A stretch of DNA of 64,000 nucleotides. It comes from Bacillota bacterium. Lineage in GTDB: Bacteria; Bacillota; Clostridia; Lachnospirales; Lachnospiraceae. Under the pieces are notes generated by a model, which had not been told where the DNA came from, searched no databases, and saw nothing but the letters and a program-made list of their open reading frames with translations. Both the position numbers and the translations under genes were made by a program. The stretch lies in the NCBI GenBank assembly GCA_023391695.1, contig JAEWAK010000037.1, positions 1 through 64,000 on the forward strand, read 5' to 3'. Positions 43,412 to 51,132 of this stretch are shown here, piece after piece. Numbering within the stretch: position 1 is the stretch's first letter; the number at the start of each line of letters is the position of its first letter.

Positions 43412-43913
43412 GATTCTTTTCCTCCAAATTTAAATGATTTAATATACCTGCTTTTTTCAGTACTCTGAGAAATATCAAAGAGATTGCTGCTCCGGTCAGG
43501 GAACTTAATCCAAAGGGTATCACAAACCCAAACAGGGCTGCTTTACCGGATAAAAACAATCCTGCCATTACCGCAGCCAGCGTGGCCCCCAGTATTCCCG
43601 TTCCCAAGACTTCCCCCAGAAACCCAAACTCCGCTTTCTTCGTGTATTTATACAATACACCGCACAAAAGTGCTCCGGCCATGCTGCCTGGAAAAGCCAG
43701 GAGACTGCCCGTGCCCGTCATTACCCTTATAAATGAGGTGCAAAATGCCATACTTACGGAATAAAAAGGCCCCAGCAAAACTCCTGCCAGCACATTGATC
43801 AGGTGCTGGACGGGAAAGCATTTTGCCGTCCCCATGGGTATGTAAAAGGGGGAACATACCACCCCTGCCGCAATTAAAATTCCGGCTAATGTTAATTTTT
43901 TTACATTTACCAT
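43401..43913 (-). CDS. thiW: ECF transporter S component ThiW
   Basis: A 170-residue membrane protein with about five hydrophobic segments, the substrate-capture subunit of an energy-coupling-factor transporter. [20 protein letters not shown], then [11 protein letters not shown], and the [12 protein letters not shown] loop are typical of ThiW, which is predicted to import the thiazole moiety. The ECF ATPases and EcfT must come from elsewhere. The ATG at 43913 follows AAAGGTGG. It is the first gene after the TPP riboswitch, with thiM downstream to trap the thiazole. Confidence 0.9.
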   Translation of the reverse strand: MVNVKKLTLAGILIAAGVVCSPFYIPMGTAKCFPVQHLINVLAGVLLGPFYSVSMAFCTSFIRVMTGTGSLLAFPGSMAGALLCGVLYKYTKKAEFGFLGEVLGTGILGATLAAVMAGLFLSGKAALFGFVIPFGLSSLTGAAISLIFLRVLKKAGILNHLNLEEKNHAI

Positions 43914-44069
43914 ATTTATTATTACCACCTTTCTTTACTCGGGATATCTTATTACAAAACACCAAAGCTGGAGGAGAATTCCGTTAAGCTGCCAGAAAGT
44001 TTACAAAGCTGTCTATGTGCCTGAGCCCGGACATCTCCAAAGGAGTCCTTATAAAGTCCTTGACAGACT

Positions 44070-44105
44070 AAAAAATGGGACATACCAACATTCCGGTATA
44101 TCCCA
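44070..44105 (-). terminator. Expression-platform terminator of the TPP riboswitch
   Basis: Minus-strand TGGGATATACC pairs with GGTATGTCCCA and is followed by six T. It lies about 20 bases after the aptamer and is expected to form when TPP is bound. Confidence 0.88.
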
Positions 44106-44125
44106 TAAATTTAAATTCATGTTAT

Positions 44126-44200
44126 TCCCTACGTTGGCATTATCCAAATCAGGTACGGTCGAAACTATTGTTTCCTCTCAGCCTGCACACAAGCTCCCGG
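44126..44200 (-). promoter_or_regulatory. TPP riboswitch (THI element)
   Basis: The minus strand shows the conserved CTGAGA loop, then ACCTGATTTGGATAATGCCA and ACGTAGGGA, which are the pyrimidine- and pyrophosphate-binding halves of the aptamer. It controls thiWCMED by transcription termination. Confidence 0.95.
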
Positions 44201-44216
44201 ATATTCATTTTTATTC

Positions 44217-44292
44217 ATTATATCTGTTTTTCTGTTATGTGTCAAATTATTTAAAGTGCTAAATTATTTAAGGTGCTAAATTATTTGAAACG
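44217..44292 (-). promoter_or_regulatory. Promoter of the thiamine operon with upstream A/T tandem repeats
   Basis: Minus strand -35 TTGACA (44240-44245) and -10 TATAAT (44217-44222) are spaced by 17 bp and both match consensus. Just upstream AAATTATTTAA occurs three times at about 17-bp spacing (to 44290), a possible UP-type element. It abuts the stop codon of the gene at 44293. Confidence 0.8.
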
Positions 44293-44931
44293 TCAATTTA
44301 TATAATCGGCTGCCTTAACCAGGATACTGGTCCGGCCTTTCCCATCTTCCGTTAGGTCATAGAAAAGATTCCTTTTTTTCATCTCAAATTCAAACCAGGG
44401 CATTACGTGGTCACACAGGATTTCCAGCTGATTAAAACGGACGGAATTTAAGAAAAGCAAAATGGTGGATTTTGATGAGTATGGAAGTCCTGAATTTTTT
44501 AACAGGCCAAAATCAAAGAAGTAATTTCCCTTTGTTTCTGTTTCAACCGGTGCCGTAGGAATATTACCGACCTCCGGTTCTGCATTTAAGGCCTCTATTT
44601 CTTTTACAATATCGGAATAAAGCCCATCCAGGACGGATATATCAAAATAATCCAGTTCTGAGATGATAAAACCAGCCTGGCTGAATACATTATATACCAG
44701 TCCCGTTATGGATTTGCCTGCAATGATTTTACAATCCTTTAGTTCCTTTCTGACACCGTCCAGTTTCCTTCTGGCATCTGCCATACCACTCTGGTACAGT
44801 TCGGGGAGAATTACTTCATTCTGCTTTGCCCATATCTGCCCGGATTTGCGAAAAACAGATATCACCCTTGCATTCTTTATCTCTGCCAAATGGCCGCCTT
44901 CATCCAATATAACTGCAATCATTTTCTGCAT
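44293..44931 (-). CDS. AnfO-like protein (Fe-only nitrogenase accessory family)
   Basis: A 212-residue protein resembling AnfO: N-terminal IAVILDEGGHLAEIKNARVI, a central KDCKIIAGKSITGLVYNVF (about 78-96) and a helical C-terminal part with FFDFGLLKNSGLPYSSKST. AnfO genes usually accompany anfHDGK of the iron-only nitrogenase. None of those, nor nif genes, is in this window, so either the structural genes are elsewhere or this is a paralogue with another job. TAGAAAG-like spacing before the ATG is weak. Identification is by remembered family features only. Confidence 0.6.
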   Translation of the reverse strand: MQKMIAVILDEGGHLAEIKNARVISVFRKSGQIWAKQNEVILPELYQSGMADARRKLDGVRKELKDCKIIAGKSITGLVYNVFSQAGFIISELDYFDISVLDGLYSDIVKEIEALNAEPEVGNIPTAPVETETKGNYFFDFGLLKNSGLPYSSKSTILLFLNSVRFNQLEILCDHVMPWFEFEMKKRNLFYDLTEDGKGRTSILVKAADYIN

Positions 44932-45241
44932 AACCCACCTGCTTCCTTTCCAGTGTACCGTTAACCCTTAAAAAGAGTAAGTTTATTTGTTGCAAAGATT
45001 ATATTCCATATGGGAAGACTTATCAAGTATTTTTCCATAAAAATGTATAAATACTCATATAAATTATCGGCAAACCTTGTTATATAATATATCTTTATCT
45101 TCATGCCATAAAATATGCCTCTTTATTTTCACATCAGCTCTCATGGCATTGAAACCTGTATCTCGGGTAATGCCAGCAAAAGACCTTCATTATATGAATA
45201 CCGCTGTTAAACCAAGGTAAAAAAACGCATCTATTATCACA
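44932..45241. other. Gene-free gap
   Basis: 310 bp of A/T-rich sequence between the co-directional NUDIX and AnfO-like genes. It presumably contains the promoter of the latter. No repeat, RNA structure or coding frame stands out. Confidence 0.5.
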
Positions 45242-45775
45242 TTAATACCTTTTCTCCGCTATACACTGATCCATTAATTGTTCCACATATACCAATATCT
45301 CATAGATCTCCGGATATTCGAAAAAATCCCCGTTCTTTAACATATTCCTGATATCCTGGGGTGATACCCACTTTACCCCTGCCACTTCACTTTCCTGAAG
45401 CCGGATACCGGACAGGGAAATGTCTTTTACCACAACATAAACATCCCAGATAAGATTGGTGGAATCTTCCCTGATTATCCTGCGGATAAAATGGATATCT
45501 TCCGGTGAGACCCTTATTCCCAGTTCTTCCTTAATCTCGCGGATGCAGCCTGCCACGGAATCTTCCCCTGCCAGGATTCTTCCTGTGGTATGTGCCCAGA
45601 TACGAGGTAAGATCTCACATTTTTCACTCCGCTGCTGGATTAATATCTGCCCTTTAAGGTTGATAATCCAGGCTTCCATAGCCAAATGATAATCGCAACA
45701 GGCAAGCCTGCCGCCCCGTTTCATGGTTCTTCCTGCCAGATTACCGTCTTTATCGTATACATCCCACAGTTCCAT
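45242..45775 (-). CDS. NUDIX hydrolase
   Basis: A 177-residue NUDIX-fold protein of the isopentenyl-diphosphate-isomerase-like subgroup, judged from MELWDVYDKDGNLAGRTMKR and ILIQQRSEKCEILPRIWAHT. The metal-binding box is GRILAGEDSVAGCIREIKEE followed by LGI, with the RExxEE core intact. Such proteins hydrolyse nucleotide-linked diphosphates; the substrate is unknown. It begins 66 bp after the methyltransferase gene in the same direction. Confidence 0.88.
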   Translation of the reverse strand: MELWDVYDKDGNLAGRTMKRGGRLACCDYHLAMEAWIINLKGQILIQQRSEKCEILPRIWAHTTGRILAGEDSVAGCIREIKEELGIRVSPEDIHFIRRIIREDSTNLIWDVYVVVKDISLSGIRLQESEVAGVKWVSPQDIRNMLKNGDFFEYPEIYEILVYVEQLMDQCIAEKRY

Positions 45776-45841
45776 TGTTTTTCTCCTAACTGACTATATA
45801 AAGTCAAAGCGGATGTCCGCATTCCGCTTTGCTGTCATAAC

Positions 45842-46675
45842 CTATTTTTTAGCCACCGAACATAATGTATTATTCCCGCCGGTATACCGGCTTCCGGCAA
45901 CGTCACCATAAAAATCCACCGATGCAAAACCTGCTTTTAGAAGCTCTCTTTCTGCTTCTTCCACGGTAAAAGCGTGATTCCAGATATTATAACATTCCGT
46001 TTTCATTTCCGTTATAATGACTGCCTGATCCAGGTATGTAGTACATTCATCATAACGGCGGAAAGAATCCAGGCAAGCATAGGGCTTTTCACTCCAGAAA
46101 CCATTCTCAAAGTAACTCCAGCCGGCTGTTTCCGGCCTGTTTTCATACTCTTTCGGAGTAAACGCATCAAAGAGAAAAATGCCGCCCGGCTTTAATGCCC
46201 TGTATATTTTATTTAATAATTCTTTCCGGATGTTAGGTGAAAACACCCCAAAATCACAGTATATAATGGTGATGATATCAAACTCTTCCTGATAGGTTAT
46301 ATCAAGATAATTCTTATAAACGTATGTAATATCAGACTTATTTTTCAGCGCACTGTCTTTTGCATATTCTATGGAACGCTTTGAATAGTCAACTCCGGTA
46401 ACCTGATAACCCTTTTTATAAAACCGCTCCGCATACAATCCTGGACCGCAGCCAAGATCGAGTAATTTAGGATATTGCACCGGATTGGCAATACTCGAGA
46501 TCCAGTCTGCCGATTTTAATATAAAATCATGCTTTCTGGTGGCCGCATCCCACTCCGGATCCAGGTGGGCTTGTAACATCCCTTTTGAAATATGTTCGTC
46601 ATCCCAGAACTTTGCCGCACCGGGCGCGTAAACCTCCGGTTTTTTCTTTAAGTAATTTAATAATTCCTGGTTCAT
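45842..46675 (-). CDS. Class I SAM-dependent methyltransferase
   Basis: A 277-residue methyltransferase with the SAM loop LLDLGCGPGLYAERFY (about 72-87), VTGVDYSKRSIEYA and the post-I motif around FDIITIIYCDFGVFSP. The N-terminal 60 residues (LLNYLKKKPEVYAPGAAKFW) are a lid-type extension found in small-molecule methyltransferases. It lies 21 bp after the flavodoxin-like gene. A short duplicated run, CTAAACCTCCGGTTTTTTC, occurs around 46625-46695 at its 5' end. The acceptor is unknown. Confidence 0.85.
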   Translation of the reverse strand: MNQELLNYLKKKPEVYAPGAAKFWDDEHISKGMLQAHLDPEWDAATRKHDFILKSADWISSIANPVQYPKLLDLGCGPGLYAERFYKKGYQVTGVDYSKRSIEYAKDSALKNKSDITYVYKNYLDITYQEEFDIITIIYCDFGVFSPNIRKELLNKIYRALKPGGIFLFDAFTPKEYENRPETAGWSYFENGFWSEKPYACLDSFRRYDECTTYLDQAVIITEMKTECYNIWNHAFTVEEAERELLKAGFASVDFYGDVAGSRYTGGNNTLCSVAKK

Positions 46676-46696
46676 GCTAAACCTCCGGTTTTTTCT

Positions 46697-47287
46697 TTAA
46701 AAATTCTTTCCCAGCTGATAAACCCTGGCTAAATGTTTCTCCCGGTTAACGGCACGGGAACCCAATTTCTCCTCCCTGGACATTCCGTCCAAAAAGACCA
46801 TCTGTTTTTCTTTAGCCCTGTAATTGACCCTGTCCCCAAGCATTACCGTTTCCATTGCCTGTGCCTGACCGGACCGGATTAAATCCTCTAAAGTCCTTCC
46901 GGTGGTTGCAAGGACCAAAGCTTTATAAAGCAGCTTCATCCTTATAGCTTCACCGTAGGTAAAACCATATGTCCAGACCCGGTCAAACCATCCGGTTAAT
47001 TTAGCCGGCGCTTCCGTCCAGAACACCGGGTAAATAAATACAATTCCGTCCGCTTCCTGGATTTTTTTCTGTTCCTCCATAACATCATCCGCAATGGGAA
47101 GCTCTCTCCGGTAATAGGCCTCCCTTAAATACTCCTCTTCCGTAAATTCGGAAGAAAATCCCATCTTGTATAAATCAGAGACCTCACAGGAATGCCCTCC
47201 GGCCCTTAGGCCTTTAATAAATTCATTTTTTACTTCAAAAGTAAAACTGTCATCACTGGGGTGACAATAGACGATAAAAACATGCAA
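46697..47287 (-). CDS. NAD(P)H-dependent flavodoxin-fold oxidoreductase
   Basis: A 196-residue flavodoxin-like quinone reductase (MdaB/KefF/NQO group). It begins MHVFIVYCHPSDDSFTFEVK, the FMN phosphate loop, and carries IVFIYPVFWTEAPAKLTGWF then DRVW, the flavin ring loop. It probably reduces quinones or other electrophiles. The product may be part of a small stress operon with the following methyltransferase and NUDIX genes, which are closely spaced, but this is only position-based. Confidence 0.9.
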   Translation of the reverse strand: MHVFIVYCHPSDDSFTFEVKNEFIKGLRAGGHSCEVSDLYKMGFSSEFTEEEYLREAYYRRELPIADDVMEEQKKIQEADGIVFIYPVFWTEAPAKLTGWFDRVWTYGFTYGEAIRMKLLYKALVLATTGRTLEDLIRSGQAQAMETVMLGDRVNYRAKEKQMVFLDGMSREEKLGSRAVNREKHLARVYQLGKNF

Positions 47288-47310
47288 TACTGTTACCTCC
47301 TTATATAAGA

Positions 47311-47394
47311 ATTAAACTCGGGTTTTCTCTGACTGGAGCGGAGCAGAGGCTCACAAAAAACTCCTCGAAGTATCCAAGGCTTGACTGTAACGAA
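47311..47394. repeat. Inverted-repeat element D, copy 2 (partial)
   Basis: TTAAAC, CTGACTGGAGCGGAGCAGAG, CTCACAAAAAAC, AGTATCCAAGGCT and GACTGTAACGAAATT match 1454-1540 with small changes. It lies between two leftward genes. Confidence 0.6.
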
Positions 47395-47440
47395 ATTATT
47401 TTTCAATTTGGCTTTGAAAAGCAAAACAAACTATTTACCC

Positions 47441-48163
47441 TCAGCGGATACACTTTGCTACGTCCTCATAGGAGGCAGCCGGGAACTTATTAAGCAGGTG
47501 TTTTATGATCTTCTCCTTTGCCGTTTTCCCGTCGATATGATAGGAAGACCTGACATAGTCTTCCCCGAATAACTTTTCCGACAAGGAATACACTGCAACC
47601 GCCCAGCCGTATTCCTCATTTTTCTTATTCCGTTTTCTCTTAAAACCCCGTACGGTTATATAGGTCTGCATCTGCAGCAATGCCATCGCACCCTCAAACC
47701 CTTTTTCACCGCCTGCATGAAAACCGGCCAAAGCCTTTAACTCATGGGACGGCAGAGTTTCGTGCTCTGAAAGGATATCCACGATTTTTTTGCACTTTCT
47801 GGAGGCCAGTCCATCTTCGTATCTGCTGTCAAAATCATACCCGTCCCGCCTGTAGGCGGCAAACAAAGGATACCATTCCCTGGATACAAAACCAGCTTTA
47901 TTGTTAAATAATTTCCCGTATGCGACTTTGCCTTGGGCGGCAATGATCTCCCGCCATTCCCATGGATCCTCATTCCTGCCGCCGCTCCACCAGGCAGCTG
48001 CAGCCGTACATTCTTCCACGGAAAACCCCTCTATATTATTCTTAAACAGGGGTAAAAATCCGATTCGGTTAATTAATTCCGTCAGTTCCCCATAACTTTT
48101 AATCCTGTCTTTATTCTCCCGTTCCAGCCCTTCCATAGTCCATTTACCATCAATTGTAATCAT
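47441..48163 (-). CDS. AlkZ-related winged-helix protein
   Basis: A 240-residue cytoplasmic protein matching what is annotated as AlkZ-related. Landmarks are LTELINRIGFLPLFKNNIEG, DPWEWREIIAAQGKVAYGKL, FNNKAGFVSREWYPLFAAYR and RRDGYDFDSRYEDGLASRK. AlkZ proteins are glycosylases of crosslinked or alkylated bases with repeated winged helices, but the catalytic QxQ motif of AlkZ is not evident, so the function is uncertain. The ATG at 48163 follows GGGGAGGAAAGGAT. Confidence 0.6.
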   Translation of the reverse strand: MITIDGKWTMEGLERENKDRIKSYGELTELINRIGFLPLFKNNIEGFSVEECTAAAAWWSGGRNEDPWEWREIIAAQGKVAYGKLFNNKAGFVSREWYPLFAAYRRDGYDFDSRYEDGLASRKCKKIVDILSEHETLPSHELKALAGFHAGGEKGFEGAMALLQMQTYITVRGFKRKRNKKNEEYGWAVAVYSLSEKLFGEDYVRSSYHIDGKTAKEKIIKHLLNKFPAASYEDVAKCIR

Positions 48164-48255
48164 ATCCTTTCCTCCCCTGTACCGAATAATCATTTCTTTT
48201 CCTTACTATATTTCCCATTATATCAAAATAGAGCAGAAAACAACAGAATAATCCC

Positions 48256-48410
48256 ATGAATTCCCCCTCACTTAATCTACGATTTGAAGTGGGGCCTTCT
48301 GTGAAGTAGCTGTATTTAAGATTCCACCTGGCTGCTGAGCCAGGCAACCCTTAACTTCACTGGGTTGTCCACACAACCCTTATCCCCCGCTGATGTTATC
48401 AGTCTGGGAA
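48256..48410 (-). mobile_element. Right end of an IS200/IS605-type TnpB element without its gene
   Basis: The minus strand reads GCGGGGGATAAGGGTTGTGT, hairpin GGGTTGT/ACAACCC, hairpin CTGGCT/AGCCAG, AGCTACTTCACAGAAG, then hairpin CCCCACTT/AAGTGAGGGG and AATTCATGGG. This order, ending in GAAG-hairpin-TTCA, is how TnpB elements end and corresponds to the 3' part of the guide (omega) RNA. No tnpB frame survives upstream, so it is a remnant. Recognised from memory of such ends. Confidence 0.5.
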
Positions 48411-48724
48411 TAAATATTTGATTATCTTTTGCAGCAAGGTATTTTCTTAAGATATTTAGGCTCCCATGGTATGCGCCGCTTTGCGGCGTTGATGCGCACT
48501 CACTATGTTCGGCGCGGTATAATGTCTGTCGACATTATACCATGTACAGACGAAATACACAACCAAATGTTCCGAACGTAAGTTCTTTCATGTTATTAAG
48601 TAAGGATAGAGGGATGTATAGAGAGTCAAGGTAGTGTCTTTGCAGACAGTAATTCATCTCCCGCCTCAGAGTAAGGAGTCTTCTTGCTGTCAAATGATAA
48701 AAATTTAAGCCGGCAAATAAACCG
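48411..48724. other. Gene-free stretch with a strong palindrome
   Basis: GGTATAATGTC/GACATTATACC at 48516-48541 is an 11-bp-arm palindrome presenting TATAAT on both strands, and CGCCG/CGGCG lies nearby at about 48470-48487. CTCCTTACTCTGAGGCGGGAG on the minus strand (about 48660) could be another transposon-end hairpin. No coding frame is supported. Confidence 0.5.
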
Positions 48725-50137
48725 TTAGATAACTTTTTTATTTAATCTTCTGAAATAGTCCTTACTTTCACTTATTATCACTTCACTTAAAAATATCAGG
48801 GCAATTAAATTGGGGAATGCCATTAATCCATTAAATATATCCGCAATGTTCCAAACAGCTCCTATCGTCATATATGGCCCGATAAAAACGGCCAGTATAT
48901 AAAGCCAGCGGTAAACTTTAAGCGGTTTCTTGTTACCGCCGGTTAAATATTCCAGACAGCGTTCGCCATAATAGTTCCAACCAATAATTGTTGTAAAGGC
49001 AAAAAATATCAGACACACCATCAGCAGAAAAGATGCGACCCATGGACGAAAGGGCAAACCGGCCTGAAAAGCGCTGGAAGTTACGGCTACTCCTTCCAGA
49101 CCGATATCCCAGGTCCCGGTTACTACAATACTAAGACCGGTCATGGTACAAATTATGATGGTATCAATGAAGGTTCCGGTCATAGATACAAGTCCCTGGC
49201 GTACCGGTTCCTTCGTCTGTGCTGCTGCCGCAGCAATCGGAGCGCTTCCCAAGCCGGATTCATTGGAGAAGATACCTCTGGCAATCCCTTTCTGCATCGC
49301 AACCAGGATGGATCCTAAGGCACCTCCGGCAATTGCCCTAAGGCCGAATGCGCCTTCAAATATTTCTCTTAGCGCCCCGGGTATTTCCCTGTATTGATTA
49401 ACAAGAAGTATAATACAGATTAACACATATGCAATAGCCATAAAAGGCACTACAATCTGGGCAAATCCCGATATCCTTTTCAATCCCCCGATTAGGACCA
49501 GGCCGACACATAAGGTAATGATGAGTCCGGTCACCACTATGATAAGCGTATATTCTCTGCCAAAAATTTGAACCGTTGCAGATTTGCTGTTTATAAAGAA
49601 GTTATTTACGGCTGATGAGATTCCGTTTACCTGGGTAAAAGTCCCTATTCCCAAAAGCCCCGCACAGGTACCAAAAAAGGCAAATAATTTAGCAAGCCAT
49701 TTAAATTTAACTCCCATTCCCATCTCGATATAGTAAAAAGGTCCGCCCAATACGTGTCCGTCCTGATCGATATGCCTATATTTAATTGCCAGTAAACCTT
49801 CCGCATATTTGGTGGCCATTCCAAAAAAGGCGGCAATCCACATCCAAAAAAGGGCTCCCGGTCCTCCTGCAACGATGGCTGTGGCAACACCCACTATGTT
49901 GCCGGTGCCAATGGTAGCCGAAAGGGCTGTACATAAAGCAGCAAAACTGGATACCTCACCGGTGCCTCCTTCTTCATTTTTAACCATATACTTTAAAGCC
50001 TTCGGTAAATGTATAAGTTGCAGCAGCTTAAGCCGTATCGTTAAATAAATTCCTACTGCCATAATCAGAATAATAAGCGGTACCCCCCAAACAAGGCCGT
50101 CAATCCATTTAATAATTGTATCCAACTGAGAAATCAT
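48725..50137 (-). CDS. AGCS-family alanine/glycine:cation symporter
   Basis: A 470-residue membrane carrier with about eleven hydrophobic segments that takes up alanine or glycine with sodium. Signatures are ATIGTGNIVGVATAIVAGGP (about 74-93), GMATKYAEGLLAIKYR and GIARGIFSNESGLGSAPIAA. AAAGGTAGTAAAATT precedes the ATG. It follows the alaS remnant by 115 bp, in which I see no terminator. It is therefore likely to be read from the T-box promoter at 51074, which would make uptake respond to an uncharged tRNA. Confidence 0.92.
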   Translation of the reverse strand: MISQLDTIIKWIDGLVWGVPLIILIMAVGIYLTIRLKLLQLIHLPKALKYMVKNEEGGTGEVSSFAALCTALSATIGTGNIVGVATAIVAGGPGALFWMWIAAFFGMATKYAEGLLAIKYRHIDQDGHVLGGPFYYIEMGMGVKFKWLAKLFAFFGTCAGLLGIGTFTQVNGISSAVNNFFINSKSATVQIFGREYTLIIVVTGLIITLCVGLVLIGGLKRISGFAQIVVPFMAIAYVLICIILLVNQYREIPGALREIFEGAFGLRAIAGGALGSILVAMQKGIARGIFSNESGLGSAPIAAAAAQTKEPVRQGLVSMTGTFIDTIIICTMTGLSIVVTGTWDIGLEGVAVTSSAFQAGLPFRPWVASFLLMVCLIFFAFTTIIGWNYYGERCLEYLTGGNKKPLKVYRWLYILAVFIGPYMTIGAVWNIADIFNGLMAFPNLIALIFLSEVIISESKDYFRRLNKKVI

Positions 50138-50251
50138 AATTTTACTACCTTTCTTCTATCGTATTTATATTTGTTTTATACCAGATTTTAACCTTCTTAA
50201 TGATAATACTTTACATTTCAAAACACTGCCTTATGCTTTGCCGGCATGAGT

Positions 50252-50744
50252 TTATCCAATAACTGCTTTGATTCTTCTTACCCCTGCGGAGGAACTTTCC
50301 TCTTTTAAAATAGTAAAAGATCTAAGTTCCTCCGTATTTGCGGCATGGGGTCCTCCGCATATTTCCTTTGAATAACCTTCAATGCTATAAACCTTCACGA
50401 TATCGGAATATTTCTTTTCGAATACCCCCACTGCTCCCTGCTCTTTCGCTTCCGCCACCGTCATTTCCTCACACCGGACATCGATTTCCTTTTGTATCGC
50501 TTCGTTTACAAGGCGGCTTACTTCCTTAAGTTCCTCCTGGGTTAATTTACGTTCAAAAGAAAAGTCAAATCTCAATCTCTCCGAGCTGATATTGCTGCAT
50601 TCCGGCAGTGGTAAATAAGACGCTGGGATCGTTTTCCGGCAGAAGAGAGGCGGAATCTATTACCTTATGCCCTTTTTCCAAAAAGAAATTAATATAACTG
50701 TTTTTCAGATCACTGGAACTGCAGCAATCCTTTTCCGTTACCAT
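50252..50744 (-). pseudogene. Internally deleted alanyl-tRNA synthetase gene
   Basis: With AAAAGGAGGTAATAAAC before it, ATG at 50744 opens 59 codons that read like the AlaRS N-terminus ([20 protein letters not shown], then [14 protein letters not shown]), ending at TGA 50565-50567. An overlapping second frame (50252-50575) reads the end of the editing domain ([19 protein letters not shown], later [17 protein letters not shown] with a Cys/His zinc pair). About 500 residues between them, including the rest of the catalytic core, are missing and the join is out of frame. The HxxxH half of the editing site is absent, so this is not a working AlaX. It is preceded by a T-box. Confidence 0.75.
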
Positions 50745-50772
50745 GTTTATTACCTCCTTTTCCTGTAAAATT

Positions 50773-51060
50773 AAAAAAGCCCTAAGTTGAAATGAATCAA
50801 CTTAGGGCGAACGTAACGTCCGTGTTACCACCTAATTTCAGAGTATCTCTGCACTCAGTCAATACAAACAGCCTGAACAGGCTTCTTATACTGCTTTCCT
50901 TGTAACGGCGGAAACTCCGATGAGGCCTACTAAGATACTTCCGTTCGGTTCATAGCTCCAAGACTGCTTCCATATTATCTTCATAAAGATTTTCACCTGA
51001 TATCTTCTCTCTGTAAATCGGGATAATATATACTCTTTCTTATCATAGCCTTTTTGTGTT
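50773..51060 (-). promoter_or_regulatory. T-box leader with terminator
   Basis: The minus strand has Stem I features (AGAGAG, GGTGAAAATC), the T-box core GGTGGTAACACGG (around 50820-50832) and a terminator (50773-50808: GCCCTAAGTTGA/TCAACTTAGGGC plus six T). Uncharged tRNA binding would favour the antiterminator. The specifier is not certain: GGA follows a GAAC motif where the specifier loop would be expected, whereas an alaS leader should present GCN. Confidence 0.88.
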
Positions 51061-51073
51061 TTGAATTTTGTTT

Positions 51074-51102
51074 ATCTTAACATACCTGTTTTAGAAAGTC
51101 AA
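51074..51102 (-). promoter_or_regulatory. Promoter of the T-box leader
   Basis: Minus strand -35 TTGACT and -10 TAAGAT are spaced by 17 bp, a few bases upstream of the folded leader. Confidence 0.65.
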
Positions 51103-51132
51103 CCTTCAATTTTAGTACCGGATAAGTCCATG

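Noticed and set aside
50252..50575. A free-standing AlaX editing protein
   Set aside because: Only the Cys/His half of the zinc site remains, and the frame overlaps an AlaRS N-terminal fragment behind a T-box, which fits a deleted alaS better.
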